A DNA stretch of 16,897 nucleotides from an uncultured Cellvibrio sp. (GTDB taxonomy: Bacteria > Pseudomonadota > Gammaproteobacteria > Pseudomonadales > Cellvibrionaceae), in the NCBI GenBank assembly GCA_946481735.1, contig CAMLOU010000097.1:1-16897 (forward strand), in the 5' to 3' direction. Numbering within the stretch: position 1 is the stretch's first letter; each line of letters starts with the position of its first letter. Both the position numbers and the translations under genes were made by a program. The notes under the pieces were generated by a model, which searched no databases, was not told where the DNA came from, and saw only the letters and a program-made list of their open reading frames with translations. Positions 15,469 to 16,897 of this stretch are shown one piece after another.

Positions 15469-15485
15469 GCCCGGAAGGAGTCTCG

Positions 15486-16259
15486 ATGAGGTGGTTAATA
15501 CTAATAACAGGAATATTTACAAGTATGGCTGAAGCCGAATGGGCTCCGCCCAAGAATACAGATCCCGGTGACGTATATAGAGAAGCTGTATCTGATCGCC
15601 AAAATGGGCGTTTTGATAAAGCACTGACGAAACATAAATGGTTTCATGAAAACGCCATTGATATCGAACCGGCTTACGCAGGTGTTCGGCTGTCATACAA
15701 TTTAATTGAATGGAGTACATTAGGCGAAGAATACCCGCAGGCAAAGGCTGCCTTATTAAAGAAAGCAGCTGAAGCCAGAGAGAGTGTTGTTAATAGCTCT
15801 GAGTGTGATAGAGATATGTTTCATGACTACATTGCCATCAATACGTACTTAAATGCATCGCAAGATTCCGTTGATCTATTTATATGGCTCGAGGAAAACA
15901 GACCAGAGAAAGCCAAAAAATTCTTTAATCCAGCTTTTTCAGATTTGCTAGAAGCAAGGGAGTATCAGCTTCTCAGTAAGTATATTGAACCTTTTAATAG
16001 GCTTGAAAAAATCAACAAAATGTACGAGATGAATCTAAAAGATTCGTCTGATTCGGAAATGGGAAAAGAGTTAAAAGCATATGCCGAGCAGTATTTTACG
16101 TACAATGTTGGCGCTTTGGTTGCAATACTAATTAACTCGAACCAACAGCAGACGGCTCATAAGGTCGCAAAACTTTCTGCAGGAAAGGTAGATACTGAAC
16201 TGTATAAAACTGTAATGCACAGTGCCTTGAACGGCACACCACCAGACAAATGGCCATGA
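15486..16259 (+). CDS. Exported helical (TPR-like) hypothetical protein of a type found in integron cassettes
   Basis: This 257-aa protein has a short signal peptide (MRWLILITGIFTSMAEA, cleavage before EW). The mature N-terminus APPKNTDPGDVYREA and the motif ALTKHKWFHENA with GVRLSYNLIEW resemble a hypothetical protein family that I recall from Vibrio, Shewanella and Xanthomonas cassette arrays; this is recognition from memory and should be confirmed by search. The rest is predicted all-helical, in keeping with tetratricopeptide-like repeats, which suggests a protein-binding role in the periplasm. Function is unknown. AAGGAG lies 5 nt before the ATG at 15486. The start is within 20 nt of the preceding GTTAGCT end and the stop is within 5 nt of the next attC-like site, which is the tight packing expected for a cassette. 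Confidence 0.8.
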   Translation: MRWLILITGIFTSMAEAEWAPPKNTDPGDVYREAVSDRQNGRFDKALTKHKWFHENAIDIEPAYAGVRLSYNLIEWSTLGEEYPQAKAALLKKAAEARESVVNSSECDRDMFHDYIAINTYLNASQDSVDLFIWLEENRPEKAKKFFNPAFSDLLEAREYQLLSKYIEPFNRLEKINKMYEMNLKDSSDSEMGKELKAYAEQYFTYNVGALVAILINSNQQQTAHKVAKLSAGKVDTELYKTVMHSALNGTPPDKWP

Positions 16260-16260
16260 C

Positions 16261-16339
16261 AGTTAACAAGTGGCGGCAATTTGCATCCTTCGGGTGCCGG
16301 ACTCAGCACTGCGTGCTTCGCCATTACGCCAAGTTTTAT
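16261..16339 (+). other. attC-like recombination site between cassette genes 1 and 2
   Basis: The left end AGTTAAC (16261-16267) matches RYYYAAC at 6 of 7 positions. TGGCG (16271-16275) pairs with CGCCA (16327-16331). The right end GTTTTAT (16333-16339) is a poor match to GTTRRRY. Between them lie two small hairpins: GCATCC-TTCG-GGTGC (16283-16297, one bulge) and GCAC-TGC-GTGC (16306-16316). Size (~79 nt) and layout fit an attC with a degenerate right core. Confidence 0.45.
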
Positions 16340-16347
16340 GGAAAATC

Positions 16348-16746
16348 ATGATTACTAACTTGAGAAGTATTTTATGTCTAGCTCTTATAGTGGTTAGCTC
16401 TACGGCTGTTGCTGAGGACGGGTTGGTGGTTCAGCTAACTATTAGTAAGGAGTCTTTAGATGGAGCTGAGAAAAGTAGGTATATAGATGCTGTCTTATTG
16501 AGCTATCCAGGTACGTCTACCATAGAGCTATCTGGTTTGTATGAAGTGAAGTTTCAAATTGATGATTCCGAAGCCGAAGAACTTGATCTAGTGTTCACGT
16601 TAAAAGACGTATCGTCTGGGAAACCTTATTACGTAGGTGCTGAATCACTATCTTTCAAAGTTGGAGAATCAAGCAGCGTGAAATTCGGTCGTAACGGAAA
16701 AACTTACGATATAGTTTTGGACACTTCGTATGGAGAGCTACCATAA
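16348..16746 (+). CDS. Small exported hypothetical protein (cassette gene 2)
   Basis: This 132-aa protein has a signal peptide of about 22 residues (MITNLRS, a hydrophobic core, AVA before ED). The mature part reads as a beta-sandwich: LVVQLTISKE, STIELSGLYEVKFQID, LDLVFTLKD and a final YDIVLDTSY strand. No catalytic motif or cysteine is seen in the mature part. The ATG at 16348 is chosen because it opens the signal peptide; the in-frame GTG at 16270 lies inside the attC-like site and adds a non-signal sequence. The ribosome binding site is weak (only GGAAA). The stop codon TAA is also the start of the next attC-like site. In size and layout it resembles the exported protein at 6384-6770, though clear homology is not shown. 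Confidence 0.75.
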   Translation: MITNLRSILCLALIVVSSTAVAEDGLVVQLTISKESLDGAEKSRYIDAVLLSYPGTSTIELSGLYEVKFQIDDSEAEELDLVFTLKDVSSGKPYYVGAESLSFKVGESSSVKFGRNGKTYDIVLDTSYGELP

Positions 16747-16832
16747 CAATCGGCTATTATCGTCCCTTCGGGGGTGGGGCGGCCTTTTCGCCGCTGCGCG
16801 CTACAAGTCCTCTCTAAAGCCGGACGTTAGTT
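16741..16832 (+). other. attC-like recombination site after cassette gene 2 (best example)
   Basis: TAAC (16744-16747), a 3-nt spacer and CGGCT (16751-16755) mirror AGCCG (16818-16822), a 3-nt spacer and GTTA (16826-16829). This is the R''-L''/L'-R' layout of attC sites. The right end GTTAGTT matches GTTRRRY at 6 of 7 positions. The loop region holds a perfect GCGGC/GCCGC hairpin (16779-16783 with 16790-16794). The CCTTCGGG element is shared with the previous site. Confidence 0.65.
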
Positions 16833-16838
16833 AACAAT

Positions 16839-16897
16839 ATGGAATTCCGATTTCTAATCACTGGTTTGGTTTTTCTTTCCTTGAAAGGTATACCTAG
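16839..16897 (+). CDS. Truncated third cassette gene, N-terminus only (3' partial)
   Basis: The ATG at 16839, 7 nt after the attC right end, opens a frame with no stop to the window edge. The 19 residues MEFRFLITGLVFLSLKGIP look like the start of a signal peptide or membrane anchor. There is no good Shine-Dalgarno sequence. Function cannot be judged. Confidence 0.45.
   Translation, partial: MEFRFLITGLVFLSLKGIP

Larger units (their letters stand above)
15014..15485. other. Non-coding region upstream of the CBS operon and before the cassette genes
   Basis: These 472 nt hold no convincing gene on either strand. It must contain the promoter of the minus-strand operon, but no clear -35/-10 pair was recognised. 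A 6-bp inverted repeat CCAGAA/TTCTGG with an 8-nt loop (15061-15080) lies 48-67 nt before the CBS gene start and could be an operator. The rightmost 60 nt form the palindromic attC-like element described separately. Base composition turns A+T-rich here. Confidence 0.6.
15418..16897 (+). mobile_element. Probable integron gene-cassette segment without integrase (3' part off the window)
   Basis: Two complete single-gene units and one truncated unit lie head to tail on the + strand. Each is separated by an imperfect palindrome with TAAC-like left and GTTA-like right ends, as expected for attC sites. The genes are A+T-richer than the operon to the left and all encode exported proteins. Promoter-sized gaps are absent. 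No integron integrase gene or attI site is visible, so this is either the interior or end of an array or an orphan attC cluster. Confidence 0.5.

Noticed and set aside
16270..16347. GTG start extension of cassette gene 2
   Set aside because: The added 26 residues are encoded by the attC-like palindrome and would bury the signal peptide.

Overview
The window looks like chromosomal DNA from a gammaproteobacterium. The protein families resemble those of Pseudomonas-like or Cellvibrio-like organisms, but the genus is a guess. Most of it is moderately GC-rich and densely coding. The last ~1.5 kb is visibly richer in A+T and is organised differently. No tRNA, rRNA, CRISPR array, transposase or integrase was found.

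Layout. (1) Positions 1-1141 (+) hold the C-terminal maltokinase part of what is probably a trehalose synthase/maltokinase fusion. It converges, with a 1-nt gap, on a class I glutamine amidotransferase (1143-1886, -). (2) Positions 2102-5167 (+) are a compact three-gene module. It contains a ketoacyl-synthase-like protein with a non-canonical active site, a 368-aa protein with a transglutaminase/papain-like Cys239-His308-Asp319 arrangement, and an exported 286-aa protein. A 33-bp near-repeat of the last gene's 3' end follows it. This is the strongest candidate in the window for an undescribed system, possibly a secreted effector with its immunity protein and a thiolase-fold accessory protein. 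(3) Positions 5272-6770 (-) carry a TauE/SafE membrane transporter and a small exported protein, separated by a hairpin. (4) Positions 6959-15013 (-) form one long, tightly packed probable operon. In transcription order it is: CBS-domain protein, Zn-dependent alcohol dehydrogenase, DUF72 protein, YbhP-like phosphodiesterase, ClsB-like cardiolipin synthase (copy 2), YbhN-like membrane protein (copy 2), ClsB-like (copy 1), YbhN-like (copy 1). The clsB-ybhN pair is present twice in tandem. Gene joints are 4-nt ATGA overlaps or very short gaps. (5) Positions 15014-15485 hold no recognisable gene. (6) Positions 15486-16897 (+) hold two complete genes and one truncated gene. All encode exported proteins, and the junctions carry attC-like imperfect palindromes, so this looks like a piece of an integron cassette array without its integrase.

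How the genes may work together. A maltokinase/TreS gene close to a ybhP-clsB-ybhN-ADH operon recalls the trehalose/alpha-glucan stress cluster of Pseudomonas aeruginosa (from memory, not checked). The operon plausibly makes and handles cardiolipin-type phospholipids and detoxifies alcohols or aldehydes under osmotic or desiccation stress. The effector-like module and the TauE region lie between the two halves, as if inserted. These pathway links are inferred from gene neighbourhood; the protein families are read from visible motifs.
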